A stretch of DNA of 64,000 bases from Anaerobaca lacustris (GCF_030012215.1 NZ_JASCXX010000011.1:108748-172747), one strand, 5' to 3'; counted from the stretch's first letter, positions 9,058 through 19,259 are shown. Numbers and translations are program-made. Notes: generated by a model not told the origin, from the letters alone.

Positions 9058-10425
9058 ATGAGCAATCGTATGAATCGACGGGACTGCCTGCGAGCGCTGG
9101 GCTTGTCGGGACTGACCGCCGGACTGGGATTAGCCGCCACGCAGCCGGCTCGCGCCCAGGGCGTCGGCGAATCGAGCGGGTTCCAGAGTTCGGTCATCGA
9201 CGCGCGCAAGATCCAGGACGCCCGTTTGGCTGCGACGATCGTCGACGGCAAGGTGATCCAGCCGCAACGCGAACTGCCAATCCTCCATCAGACCGACGTG
9301 CTGGTGGTCGGGGGCGGATCGGCCGGTGTCGTGGCCGCCATCGCCGCCAAGCGCGCCGGCGCCAGCGTCACGCTGGTCGAGCGTTACGGACACTTCGGAG
9401 GGCTCTGGACCGGCGGACTCGTGGTACTGATCCTCGGGCATATCGTCAAAGGGGGCAAGCAGGTTTGCCAGGGGATCGGCGAAGAGATGATGCGCCGAAT
9501 GGACAAGCTCGACGGCGCGATCATCAACCGCCGTCCCGGCGTCAATCCGACCGTCGATGCCGAGGCCGCCAAGTATGTCATGGTCGAGATGATCGAGGAG
9601 GCGGGCGTCGACGTGTTCCTTCACTGCTGGGGCGTCGACGCCATCGTCACGCAGAACACTGTGCGTGGCGTCGTGTTCGAGAGCAAATCGGGCCGCCAGG
9701 CCATTCTGGCCAAGACAGTGGTCGACGCGACCGGCGACGGCGACCTGTTCGCGGCAGCCGGCGCCGAGTTCGAGCACCGCTCGCACAACGTCGGTCTCGT
9801 CTCGCGGATCGGCAACCTGGACCAGGTCGATGCGGAGAAGGCCAAAGAGGCCCCGAAGCCCCGCCGTCTGGGCTCGGCCACGCCCGCCCCGGGCGTCAAC
9901 TGGGTCAACCTGACCGGCCCGGAGGTGGACGGATTGGATCTCGCGACGCTGACACGCATGGAGATAAACCATCGCAAGTTCATCTGGAAGGATGTTCAGA
10001 GGGCACGTCAGACGCCCGGCTATGAGAAGGTCTATCTCGTCGAGACCGCGCCGCAGATCGGCGTGCGGATCACCCGTGTCCTCAACGGCCTGAACCGCGT
10101 CCGGCTGTCGGACCTCAAGGCGGCGACGAAGTTCCCCGACGTCGTCGGCGTGGGCGGCGCGTCCAACGCCACACACGGCGAATGGCAGATTCCCTATGGG
10201 GCTCTGGTGCCCACCACAGTGGATAACGTTCTTGCGTCGGGGCGATGCATCAGCATGGACATGGGCATGGCCGACCTGGTGCGTCTGATCCCCAACTGCT
10301 TTGTCACCGGCCACGCCGCCGGCGTCGCAGCGGCCGTAGCTGTCCAGGACAACTGCCGACCCCGCGACGTGGACATCGCGAAGGTCCAGAAGATCCTCCG
10401 CCAACAGGAGGCCTATCTCGGGTGA
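9058..10425 (+). CDS. Tat-exported FAD-dependent oxidoreductase
   Basis: The 455-residue protein begins with a twin-arginine signal (RRDCLRALGLSG, then a hydrophobic stretch ending in ARAQG). It continues with a Rossmann FAD-binding motif, VVGGGSAGVVAAIAAKRAGA, near residue 83, and the GGLWTGG motif typical of the FAD_oxidored (PF12831) family. That family is common and expanded in Planctomycetota; substrates are mostly unknown. The protein should fold in the cytoplasm with FAD bound and then be exported. Its stop codon overlaps the GTG start of the next gene, a membrane/periplasmic ferredoxin. This implies that the two form one electron-transfer unit. AGGAG-type sequence precedes the ATG at 9058. 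Confidence 0.88.
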   Translation: MSNRMNRRDCLRALGLSGLTAGLGLAATQPARAQGVGESSGFQSSVIDARKIQDARLAATIVDGKVIQPQRELPILHQTDVLVVGGGSAGVVAAIAAKRAGASVTLVERYGHFGGLWTGGLVVLILGHIVKGGKQVCQGIGEEMMRRMDKLDGAIINRRPGVNPTVDAEAAKYVMVEMIEEAGVDVFLHCWGVDAIVTQNTVRGVVFESKSGRQAILAKTVVDATGDGDLFAAAGAEFEHRSHNVGLVSRIGNLDQVDAEKAKEAPKPRRLGSATPAPGVNWVNLTGPEVDGLDLATLTRMEINHRKFIWKDVQRARQTPGYEKVYLVETAPQIGVRITRVLNGLNRVRLSDLKAATKFPDVVGVGGASNATHGEWQIPYGALVPTTVDNVLASGRCISMDMGMADLVRLIPNCFVTGHAAGVAAAVAVQDNCRPRDVDIAKVQKILRQQEAYLG

Positions 10426-11642
10426 GCGGTCCGGCCGAACCCAACAGGCACTCCGACACGACGCAGGTCGTACGACCCCGTCGCGTTCGCGTCATCGTAC
10501 GAAGCGTCTGCCTGGTTGCCGTCGTCGTCGTGCTTCTGACCGGCCGACAAACGCGCTGGCCGGTCGTCGTTGCGGCGATGAGCCCGTTCATCGCCACTGG
10601 CTCGATCCTGGCGACCCGCACCGTCAGCGTCATGGCATGCCTGGGCCTGGCCGTGGGGTTTGTCGCCCTCTTGCGGGCCCGCTGGTTCTGCCGGTGGATC
10701 TGCCCCCTGGGATTCGGCGCCGACGGCGTAAGCCGCATGGGCCGGCGATACGGTCGAAAGCCGGCAAAGCGACTCTCGCTCGGGCGATGGATCGTGCTGC
10801 TGACCCTGGCGGGCGCGTGCCTGGGCTATCCTGTGCTGTTGTGGCTGGACCCATTGGCGATCTTCTCCGGCGCGTTCGGGTTCGCCGCATGGCCAGCCAT
10901 CGTCCCCCTGCTGATCCTCCTGGCGATGAGCTTCATGTGGCCACACATCTGGTGCAGTCGTATCTGCCCATTGGGAGCGTTTCAGGACATGCTCAGCTCC
11001 CTGGCCCGCCACATCCGCAGGCAAACCGAGGAAGGGCCTCCGCCGCAGCGGTGGAGTCTGCCTGTCGCCAGGCGAACGGTGCTCGGCATCGGCGCCGGCG
11101 CTGCATTGGCCTCGGCAGCGCGTCTCGCCCACCGACCCGCCTCGCGGCCGTTGCGCCCGCCGGGCGCGATCGACGAGCCGGGGCTTCTCGGCGTCTGCAT
11201 CCGCTGCGGCAACTGCATTCGCGCATGCCCAACCCGCATCATCGAGGCGTCGCTCAGTGAACATGGAATGGCGAGCCTCCTGACGCCCATCCTGCAATTC
11301 CGAGAGAACTACTGCCTGGTCGATTGCACAAAGTGCATGGAGGTCTGCCCCAGCGGCGCGCTGGTCCGGCTGTCGGCCGAGAACAAGGCCAGGAGCCCCA
11401 TCGGGCTGCCCAAGGTCGATATGAACGTGTGCTTGTTGGGTGCCGATCGCGAGTGCGCGGAATGCCGCCGATGGTGTCCGCATGAGGCGATTCGCTACGT
11501 ATGGTCGGAGAGCGAGTACACGCTCATTCCGCAGATCGATCCCCAGAAGTGCACCGGCTGTGGCGCCTGTGAGGCGGTCTGCCCCACGAAACCGAACAAA
11601 GCCATCGTCGTTGTACCCCTCGGCGATTCGACTGGCGGCTAA
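10422..11642 (+). CDS. NapH/NapG-like fusion polyferredoxin
   Basis: The 406-residue protein has several hydrophobic segments in the first 190 residues and two NapH-type motifs (CRWICPLG near 90 and CSRICPLGAFQD further on). About residue 213 comes RRTVLGIGAGAALAS, which looks like a Tat signal in the middle of the chain. It is followed by four ferredoxin-like cysteine clusters (CIRCGNCIRACP, CTKCMEVCP, CAECRRWCP, CTGCGACEAVCP). This order equals NapH followed by NapG in periplasmic nitrate reductase systems, where they pass quinol electrons outward. The GTG start overlaps the previous stop (GTGA), with AGGAGG 9 bases upstream, so translation is coupled. The likely job is to deliver electrons to or from the exported FAD enzyme; that is inference. 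Confidence 0.85.
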   Translation: MSGPAEPNRHSDTTQVVRPRRVRVIVRSVCLVAVVVVLLTGRQTRWPVVVAAMSPFIATGSILATRTVSVMACLGLAVGFVALLRARWFCRWICPLGFGADGVSRMGRRYGRKPAKRLSLGRWIVLLTLAGACLGYPVLLWLDPLAIFSGAFGFAAWPAIVPLLILLAMSFMWPHIWCSRICPLGAFQDMLSSLARHIRRQTEEGPPPQRWSLPVARRTVLGIGAGAALASAARLAHRPASRPLRPPGAIDEPGLLGVCIRCGNCIRACPTRIIEASLSEHGMASLLTPILQFRENYCLVDCTKCMEVCPSGALVRLSAENKARSPIGLPKVDMNVCLLGADRECAECRRWCPHEAIRYVWSESEYTLIPQIDPQKCTGCGACEAVCPTKPNKAIVVVPLGDSTGG

Positions 11643-11658
11643 GGCCCCGCCGAAGACG

Positions 11659-13884
11659 CTACTTGTGCCTCTTCTTCTTCGTCTGAGGCTTGCGGGCCGA
11701 CTTGCGAGCGTTTCGGCGAGGCTTGCGGTCCGACTCGCGTCGTGACTTGCCTCGGCCCTCGCCCAGCAACGTCACGGGGGCAAGGTTCAACTGACGTCCC
11801 GGCACGTTGACCGAAACGATGCGGACGTGCATGGGCTGGCCCAGATGGACCTCCTGGCCACTGCGCTCGCCGACAACGCACTGGGCGGGCTTATTGAGCT
11901 GCCACTTGTCGGGTCCGAGGTCTTCGAACTTGATGAGTCCCTCGATCCCGAATTTGCGCGACTGGACGAACAGCCCGAACCCGGCCAGTCCCGTCACGAC
12001 GCAGTCCAGCTCTTCGCCGACCCGCTTGCTGAGCATTTGCAGGGTGAGCACGGCGACCAGGTCGCGCTCGGCGTCTTCGGCCCGCTGCTCGGTGAAGGTG
12101 ATGTGCTTGCCCACCGCGGCCAGGTCCTGACCGGCGGCGATCTGCCTGGCGGTGTCCATCCGATCCTGGAGGTGAAACTGCAACTGGCGATGCACCAGCA
12201 GGTCCGCGTACCGGCGGATCGGACTGGTGAAATGGCAGTAGTGCGTCGAGGCCAGGGCGTAGTGGCCGATGTGCAGCGGCGCATACTGGGCCTTTTCGAA
12301 GCTCCTCAGGACGACGAGATTGACCGCCAGCGAGCGCTCGGCGTCCTTGACGGAATCGAGCAGGTCCTGGATCGCCCCTCGATCAGGGTTGCGCGGCATG
12401 GGAAAGCCCATCGTGCGGAGCAGCTTGGAGAGGTTCTTGATGCTCAGGGCATCGGGCTCGGGGTGAATGCGGCGCATGAACGGCACGTCGAGCCGGTCGA
12501 GCAACGAGGCGACGGCGTCGTTGGCCTCGACCATGAACATCTCGATGATCGTGTGCGGATAGCTGTTGTCGGCGGGATGAGCGTCCACGACCTGACCCGA
12601 CTCGTCGAAGTCCAACTCGGGCTCAGGCAGGTCGAGATGGAGCATTCCGTCGTCCGTGCGTCGCTTCTCGATCCGTCGGGCGAGCGACTCCATCTTGCCG
12701 AGCAACTGGATGACCTCGGGCTTGGCGCCCTTGGTGTGGCCCTTGAGAATGCGGTCGGCCAGTTCATAGGTCAGCCGGGCCTTGGAGCGAATGATGCTGT
12801 TGGCGAAGCGGCGATGCAAGATCTTGCCCGCGTCGTCGTAGGTGATGTAGACGCTCTTGGTGAACCGGGGCTGGTCGGGCTGGAGGCTGCAAATGCCGTT
12901 GCTGAGGACCTCCGGCAGCATGGGAATCGTCTTGCCCGGCAGGTAGACGCTGTTGCCCCGAAGGCGGGCCTCTTCATCCAGCGCCGAGCCGGCGGGGATG
13001 AAGTGGCTGACGTCGGCGATGTGCACGCCGAGCACCCAGTTCCCGTCGGTGTCCGTCTCCAGGCTGATCGCGTCGTCGAAATCCTTGGCGTCAGGTGGGT
13101 CGATCGTGACGATCATCTTGTCGGTGATGTCTTCCCGCTCGGCGCCGGGTTCGGCTCCGAACGCAGCAGCGGCACTGCGGGCCTGTTCGACACATTCTTC
13201 GTCGAACGCGCCGGGCAGGTGAAACTGCCGTATGGCCGCCTGAATCTCCGTGTCGTACTGCCCCGCACGACCGAGCACCTCGATGATAACGCCTCGGGCC
13301 AGATACTTCTCGGTCGGATACGACAGGATCTCGACGACGACCTTATCTTTCTCCCTGGCGTTCTTGGCTGCGACGTCCTCGACGACGATCGGCTCGATGA
13401 ACCGGCTGCCGTCGGGCTGAACGATCCACGCCTCAGGATGCCGCATCAGCGTACCGACGAACTGGTTGTCGGCGCGTTCGAGCACTTCGATGATCTCACC
13501 GGTGTATCGCGTCTCGCCGGCCCGTTTGCCCTTGCGTGTGGCTTTGGCAAGAACGGTATCGCCGGTCATGGCGTCGCCGGTGCTGTCGGGCGGGATGAAC
13601 AGATCCCCGTGGGCATTCGCTTCGAGCGGCACGACGAACCCGAACCCCTTGGCGTTCTTGCGGAAGGTGCCGACGATCTGGCCGGCCATCGAGGGCAGGG
13701 TCACGAGGTTGCCGCCCCCGATGACGACGTGCCCGGCGCGGCGCAGCTCTTCGAAGGCCGCCTTGAACTCCGGATAGGCGTCGGATTCCACGCCAAGCGC
13801 CTTGGCCAGTTGCGCCAGCTTCACGGGGGTGTAGTCAGCGTGCTGGAGCATCTTGACGATCCGGTCTCGATACACGTTCGGCAT
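11659..13884 (-). CDS. rnr: Ribonuclease R
   Basis: This 3'-5' exoribonuclease has the family order: N-terminal winged-helix region, cold-shock-type domains, RNB catalytic domain, S1 domain and basic tail. The RNB metal site is clear in TIDPPDAKDFDDAISL near residues 260-275, and the later HFTSPIRRYADLLVHR motif is intact. An S1-like domain occupies about 625-710. Residues 711-741 are a lysine/arginine tail that probably binds structured RNA. At 741 residues it is slightly shorter than the E. coli enzyme. ATG 13884 has GGAG six bases upstream. The gene lies downstream of rpsT on the same strand, with a hairpin between them. Confidence 0.96.
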   Translation of the reverse strand: MPNVYRDRIVKMLQHADYTPVKLAQLAKALGVESDAYPEFKAAFEELRRAGHVVIGGGNLVTLPSMAGQIVGTFRKNAKGFGFVVPLEANAHGDLFIPPDSTGDAMTGDTVLAKATRKGKRAGETRYTGEIIEVLERADNQFVGTLMRHPEAWIVQPDGSRFIEPIVVEDVAAKNAREKDKVVVEILSYPTEKYLARGVIIEVLGRAGQYDTEIQAAIRQFHLPGAFDEECVEQARSAAAAFGAEPGAEREDITDKMIVTIDPPDAKDFDDAISLETDTDGNWVLGVHIADVSHFIPAGSALDEEARLRGNSVYLPGKTIPMLPEVLSNGICSLQPDQPRFTKSVYITYDDAGKILHRRFANSIIRSKARLTYELADRILKGHTKGAKPEVIQLLGKMESLARRIEKRRTDDGMLHLDLPEPELDFDESGQVVDAHPADNSYPHTIIEMFMVEANDAVASLLDRLDVPFMRRIHPEPDALSIKNLSKLLRTMGFPMPRNPDRGAIQDLLDSVKDAERSLAVNLVVLRSFEKAQYAPLHIGHYALASTHYCHFTSPIRRYADLLVHRQLQFHLQDRMDTARQIAAGQDLAAVGKHITFTEQRAEDAERDLVAVLTLQMLSKRVGEELDCVVTGLAGFGLFVQSRKFGIEGLIKFEDLGPDKWQLNKPAQCVVGERSGQEVHLGQPMHVRIVSVNVPGRQLNLAPVTLLGEGRGKSRRESDRKPRRNARKSARKPQTKKKRHK

Positions 13885-13902
13885 GGGCTACTCCAACGAA
13901 AG

Positions 13903-13938
13903 CAGCACCCAACCGACTTCGTCATCGATTGGGTGCTG
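13903..13938 (-). terminator. Hairpin between rpsT and rnr
   Basis: A perfect 10-bp inverted repeat (CAGCACCCAA at 13903-13912, TTGGGTGCTG at 13929-13938) with a 16-base loop lies 18 bases before the rnr start. On the transcribed strand it is followed by CTTTCGTT, a weak U-tract. It may end most rpsT transcripts or act as a processing or attenuation site in the rnr leader. On the opposite strand it is followed by GCGATTTTT. Confidence 0.5.
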
Positions 13939-14011
13939 GCGATTTTTCCTACGCGCGATCCCGTCCGCGAGCATCCAGGGCGGATGGCATACGGGCCGCG
14001 TCTGGCAGCGG

Positions 14012-14293
14012 CTAACTGCTCTGCTGTTTGGCCTTCAGGACATTGAGCTTCTTGGCCAGCCGGGACTTCTTCCGGGCGGCCGTCTTCTTGTGCATCGTGC
14101 TGGTGGCGGCGACCTTGTCCAGCTTCTTGACCGTCGCTCGGAATTCCGTATCGGCCGCCTCGACGTTGCCTGCACCCAAGGCGGTTTCGAGACGCTTGAC
14201 CTGCGTCTTGACCTGGCTCTTGCGGGCCCGGTTGATTACTCGCCTCTTGGCGTTCTGCCTGACTCTCTTCTTCGCTGATAACGAATGTGCCAC
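14012..14293 (-). CDS. rpsT: 30S ribosomal protein S20
   Basis: The 93-residue, very basic protein starts (M/V)AHSLSAKKRVRQNAKRRV, the conserved S20 opening, and ends in a lysine-rich helix. S20 binds 16S rRNA early in 30S assembly. The start is GTG at 14293 with AGGAG six bases upstream; a longer reading frame upstream does not match the family. A GTG start may lower expression to match other ribosomal proteins, but that is inference. It follows a TPR gene on the same strand. Confidence 0.95.
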   Translation of the reverse strand: MAHSLSAKKRVRQNAKRRVINRARKSQVKTQVKRLETALGAGNVEAADTEFRATVKKLDKVAATSTMHKKTAARKKSRLAKKLNVLKAKQQSS

Positions 14294-14356
14294 GTTGTTC
14301 TCCTGGTCGTCCCCAAAACGCAATTACAAAACTCACTGAGAGGTTGGTTCACTCAG

Positions 14357-16486
14357 TCAGGCGCCGCCGGACGGGCCATCGGACCCGGTCAACCGCGTAT
14401 CTGCCCGCAGCCGGTCCACCCGTTCGCTGACGTCCTTATACCCGAAATCGAGCTGGGCGATCCGCCGGTACAACTCCAGCGCTCGTTCCAGGTCGCCCTG
14501 CGACTCATGGGCGCGGGCCAGATTATACCGCAATTCCTTCGCGATTGCATCATCTTTTATTTCATAAGAATCGATCGCCCGCGAAAAGACGTCGATCGCG
14601 TCAGCATACCAGCCCTTCATGAAGAAGCAATAGCCGATCTTATCCATCGCGGAAATCCGCCGGCGGGGGTCTTTCTGGGCGTCCTGGAACAGCGGGATGG
14701 CCTCATTGTACCGCTCATTTCGCATCAGCCGCAGCCCGTATTCATACTTGGCGGACAAATCGGTGGGGTGATTCTCCACGCAAAGCCGGTAATGCTCCGT
14801 CTCCGTGCGGTTCAGGGCCTCGGTCAATTCCCGGACCCTGGCCTGGGCCGCCGGCTCCGACGGCCGGGTCTTGAGCTGCTTCCTGGCGGCCCGGAGCTTG
14901 CGCCGGATCTGGCGAATCCGCAGCAGGCCCGCCCGCTCCTGGAACTGGAAGTCTTTCTGGGCCTCCGCCGCGTCGCGCAGCAGTTGGATTGCCTCGTTCT
15001 CGGCATCATCGGTCTCCAGGTCGGCCAGGGCGTCGGCCAGCGTGAAGATGTTCTTGGCCAGGCCCGGGTCCTTGGCATAGGCCGTTCGGGCCTCCTCGAC
15101 GGCGCTGAGCCGGTAGTCCTCGGTCTTGATCATCCGGTCCTGCGAATACAGCCGGGCCTGCGTGTCGCGGTCGCGGATCGACTGCCGGAAGTCGCCCTCG
15201 ACGTCGTACTTGCCCCGCGACATGGTCAGCTCGGCCGAGAGGTTCTTGAACTCGTCGGCCAGGTCCTTGTCGTCCGGTCTCATCCGAACGGCTCGCTGGC
15301 AGGCGGCCACCGCCTTGTCGTACTGGCCCATCGCTTTGTAGCATTCCTTCAGGAGCAGATAGGTCTGAAGAGAAGGCCTTTCGATTGCGTTGTTGGTCTG
15401 GAAGATCAGATTGGCGATCCAATGCGCCGTTCGGTGGTATCCCCCCTCGACCGCCGCCTTGAGCATGGCCTCGGCATACGGGGTATGATCGGGGTCCTTG
15501 GCGAAGAGATACTCGGCGTTGAGCATCTGTTCGAGCGGGGTCCTGCCTCGCAGGCGTTTGACCCGGTCGACCATCGAGGGCTTCTTGCCGCCCCGCCCTC
15601 GCCGCTGGAGTCCCAACTCGCACAGGGGCAGGTGTCCCTCTTCCAGGGCATCGGGGGCCCGCTGGAGACCGTCGAGGTACATCTCGATGGCGTAGTCGTA
15701 GTTCTTGCTCTCGGCGGCGGCACGCGCCTTCTCGAAAAACGTTCTGGCGGCCGCCAGGTCGCCCTGGTCCGAGGGACCGGGCGGAGCAGGCTCTCCCTGG
15801 CTTGCCGGCTCGGGCGGCTCCTGGGCCTGGGGCGGGTGCGCCGCATTGACCCGGGTCCGCGTCGGTCGCCCTTTGGGCGGATGGGGTGTCGCCACCGGCG
15901 CGCCAGTGCCGTCGGCCCGGTGAATCCCAAGTCTGCCGGCCAGACGCTTCAAGTCGTCGATGAGTATGGCATCGTTCGGTTTGAGCCGCAGGGCACGCTG
16001 GCAGGCCGCCGCGGCACGATCGATCTGCCCGATGGCCTCGTAGGAATCCTTCAGGAGAATGTAGACGGCTGGCGACGGTTTCTTGGCGTTGTTGTTGGCC
16101 AGGAACATCAGGTCCGCCATCCACTTGGCCGTCTCGCGGTAGCGCCCGGCCACAGCGGCGCGCAGCACCGCCTCGCCGTAGGCCAGATGCTGAGGGTCCT
16201 TGGCGAGAAGGTACTCGGCGTTGAGCATCTTCTCCAGCGGCGTGTCCCCTTCGCGAAGCCGTTGCTCGATCTCCTCGGGCGACGGTTTCGCTCCGCCCCG
16301 TTCGTCGCGCCGAAGCGCCAGGACCCGGAGATCTATGTGGCCGCCTTCGACCGTATCGGGACTTCGCCGCAGTCCCTCCATGTATGCATCAATGGCCCGA
16401 TCGAAATCGCCCGCCTCAGTCGCCTGACGGGCCCGTTCGAAGTGGACTTCAGCCTGCGCTTGTGCTTGAGCATCCGGTTCGGGCAT
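14357..16486 (-). CDS. TPR-repeat protein with a large internal duplication
   Basis: The 709-residue protein has no signal peptide and is rich in tetratricopeptide-like helices. Residues 16-186 and 250-418 are clearly two copies of one module. Each contains FERAR/FEKAR, DxAIDxYxxGLxRxPD, a KMLNAEYLLAKDP-type stretch and AVAACQRAxRxxPxD. They are joined by a proline-rich linker at about 190-245. Further TPRs occupy 430-690 (for example YNEAIPLFQDA and ADAIDVFSRAI). The function is unknown; TPRs mediate protein contacts. It is the first gene of a leftward group with rpsT and rnr. ATG 16486 is preferred to TTG 16522, because the predicted transcription start lies at about 16523. Confidence 0.8.
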   Translation of the reverse strand: MPEPDAQAQAQAEVHFERARQATEAGDFDRAIDAYMEGLRRSPDTVEGGHIDLRVLALRRDERGGAKPSPEEIEQRLREGDTPLEKMLNAEYLLAKDPQHLAYGEAVLRAAVAGRYRETAKWMADLMFLANNNAKKPSPAVYILLKDSYEAIGQIDRAAAACQRALRLKPNDAILIDDLKRLAGRLGIHRADGTGAPVATPHPPKGRPTRTRVNAAHPPQAQEPPEPASQGEPAPPGPSDQGDLAAARTFFEKARAAAESKNYDYAIEMYLDGLQRAPDALEEGHLPLCELGLQRRGRGGKKPSMVDRVKRLRGRTPLEQMLNAEYLFAKDPDHTPYAEAMLKAAVEGGYHRTAHWIANLIFQTNNAIERPSLQTYLLLKECYKAMGQYDKAVAACQRAVRMRPDDKDLADEFKNLSAELTMSRGKYDVEGDFRQSIRDRDTQARLYSQDRMIKTEDYRLSAVEEARTAYAKDPGLAKNIFTLADALADLETDDAENEAIQLLRDAAEAQKDFQFQERAGLLRIRQIRRKLRAARKQLKTRPSEPAAQARVRELTEALNRTETEHYRLCVENHPTDLSAKYEYGLRLMRNERYNEAIPLFQDAQKDPRRRISAMDKIGYCFFMKGWYADAIDVFSRAIDSYEIKDDAIAKELRYNLARAHESQGDLERALELYRRIAQLDFGYKDVSERVDRLRADTRLTGSDGPSGGA

Positions 16487-16529
16487 AGCAGCAAATGGAT
16501 TATCACCGCAAACGATCCGCAATCAACCA

Positions 16530-16557
16530 ACTCTAATACTCGGCTGGATTTTGTCAA
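16530..16557 (-). promoter_or_regulatory. Promoter for the TPR-rpsT-rnr group
   Basis: A perfect TTGACA (16557-16552) is followed after 16 bases by TAGAGT (16535-16530) on the minus strand. It implies a leader of about 36 bases to ATG 16486. Confidence 0.5.
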
Positions 16558-16568
16558 CGATTAAATGC

Positions 16569-16597
16569 TTGTCCGGAACGTGCGTCCGTGATATAAG
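16569..16597 (+). promoter_or_regulatory. Promoter for glyA
   Basis: TTGTCC (16569-16574) and TATAAG (16592-16597) are 17 bases apart. The predicted start near 16604 leaves a leader of about 70 bases. Confidence 0.5.
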
Positions 16598-16673
16598 GGC
16601 TCGCTTGCCGGTTATCTGACCTTTGCGGGTCGAGAGAGCCATGACAGAAGCACCATTCAGGGAGACGACAGGT

Positions 16674-17948
<1,275 letters not shown>

Positions 17949-17988
17949 CGATCGGCGGACGAGCGCGGTCGATGGAGACGGCCATCGC

Positions 17989-18070
17989 CCGGCAGAGATG
18001 CCGGCGAGACGGCACAGGGGCGAAGGTGTTCTTGCCGGCCCCGGGGTCTGCGGTCCTCCGTGACCGGGGC
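17989..18070 (+). other. Structured intergenic segment with overlapping hairpins
   Basis: Three stems can be drawn between glyA and the next gene. CCGGC/GCCGG pairs 17989-17993 with 18000-18004. A 10-bp stem pairs 18000-18009 with 18030-18039 (one G-U). GCCCCGG(GG)TC/GACCGGGGC pairs 18038-18048 with 18062-18070. The first two share bases and so exclude each other. The third lies directly before the Shine-Dalgarno AGGA of the next gene. It may be a terminator, an attenuator or an unknown structured RNA; no known riboswitch consensus was recognised. Confidence 0.35.
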
Positions 18071-18081
18071 AGGAAGCACAC

Positions 18082-19152
18082 GTGGCATTGCATATGACAG
18101 AGCAGATGTTGACAGCGGGCGTGCTCGGCTTGGGCAGAGACGGCCAGCTTCTTCTGGAGGCGGCCCGGACGAGCGGGCAGTTTCTCATCAAAGCCGTTGC
18201 CGACCAGGACCAGCAGCGCGCGGAGAAAATCGCCGCCGAATTCGCGTGCGAGCCATACACCGACTTCCGCCAGATGATCGTTCAGAACCAGTTCGACTGC
18301 CTTCTCGTGGCCGCCGACATCCACACCTGCGACGAGCATCTCAAGACGGCGTTCCGCAAGAAGTTCCACGTGCTCAAGCTGGCCCCGCCGGCCCGGAACT
18401 ACGAGGAGGCGCTCGAATACGTCCAGATGGCCGAGTACGAGAAGGTCCGATTCGCCATCGGCAATCCGGCGCGGTTTCAGTACAGCTACATGACCGCGCG
18501 CGAGCTGATCGGCCAGGGTCACGTCCGGAATGTGTTCCTCGTGACCGCCTACGATGAGGCCGCCGGCGTCGACCGGCCCGCGTGGCACAGCGATCCCAAG
18601 CTGGCCGGCGGCGGCGTGCTGCTGCACGACTGCCACCAGATCGTCGACCAGATCCTCTGGAACTTCTCCATTCCCCAGCAGGTCTATGCCCTGACGACCA
18701 ATCAGGCCCCCGACAAACAGCAACGGCTGTACCTGACCGAGGACACGGCCGTCGTCTCGATGAAGTTCACCGACGGGCTGACCGCCGGCGTCGTCGCCAC
18801 ACAGCGCAGCGACAGGGGGCCGACACGCAGAGGCCTGCAAATCTACGGCAAGGGGGCCCGATTGACGATCACCGACGACCGGGTCATCCTCAGCACCGAC
18901 TCCGGACAGGAAGACCAGGTCTGGCAGTACGAGGAGACCGAACCAGACACGATGCAGAGACTGCTGTCCAGCTTCGCGCGGAGCGTTCGCAATCCCGCAG
19001 AACACCCGTTGGTCAGCGGCGCTGCGGAGAACCTCAAGAACATGGCGGTGTTCGAATCGGCCTATCTGTCGGCGCGAACGGGCTTCCCTGAGGAACCGGC
19101 GCGAATCCTGCGGATCACGAGAAACGCGTCCGGGACGGCGACGAGTGTTTGA
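18082..19152 (+). CDS. Gfo/Idh/MocA-like protein lacking the EKP motif
   Basis: The 356-residue protein has the N-terminal Rossmann fold of NAD(P)-dependent sugar dehydrogenases (AGVLGLGRDGQLLLEAAR near residue 12) and a C-terminal domain with GGGVLLHDCHQIVDQ. In normal members the second fold edge carries Glu-Lys-Pro, whose lysine is needed for catalysis. Here the aligned stretch reads HVLKLAPPARNYEEA. The protein may therefore have another chemistry or a binding role. The start is GTG 18082, with AGGA eight bases before it; ATG 18094 is too far from the site. It is probably read from the glyA side through the structured spacer. Confidence 0.8.
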   Translation: MALHMTEQMLTAGVLGLGRDGQLLLEAARTSGQFLIKAVADQDQQRAEKIAAEFACEPYTDFRQMIVQNQFDCLLVAADIHTCDEHLKTAFRKKFHVLKLAPPARNYEEALEYVQMAEYEKVRFAIGNPARFQYSYMTARELIGQGHVRNVFLVTAYDEAAGVDRPAWHSDPKLAGGGVLLHDCHQIVDQILWNFSIPQQVYALTTNQAPDKQQRLYLTEDTAVVSMKFTDGLTAGVVATQRSDRGPTRRGLQIYGKGARLTITDDRVILSTDSGQEDQVWQYEETEPDTMQRLLSSFARSVRNPAEHPLVSGAAENLKNMAVFESAYLSARTGFPEEPARILRITRNASGTATSV

Positions 19153-19177
19153 CATCCGTCTGGCATCGGGGTATCCT
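19149..19177 (+). promoter_or_regulatory. Promoter for the zinc-ribbon membrane protein gene
   Basis: Perfect TTGACA (19149-19154), a 17-base spacer and TATCCT (19172-19177). The -35 overlaps the stop codon of the preceding gene. The predicted leader is about 76 bases. Confidence 0.6.
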
Positions 19178-19259
19178 TGGCCTTCGCGGCGTGGACGAAG
19201 GCGCCTCGATCCACGAGATCGTGAAAAGGACGTCTCTTTCGAGTCAGGAGGTTTGAGCT

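Noticed and set aside
11827..14046. 739-codon open frame antisense to RNase R
   Set aside because: A shadow of rnr, with no family features.
17949..18081. Glycine riboswitch near glyA
   Set aside because: The spacer is downstream of glyA and lacks the conserved glycine aptamer sequences; kept only as an unassigned structured region.
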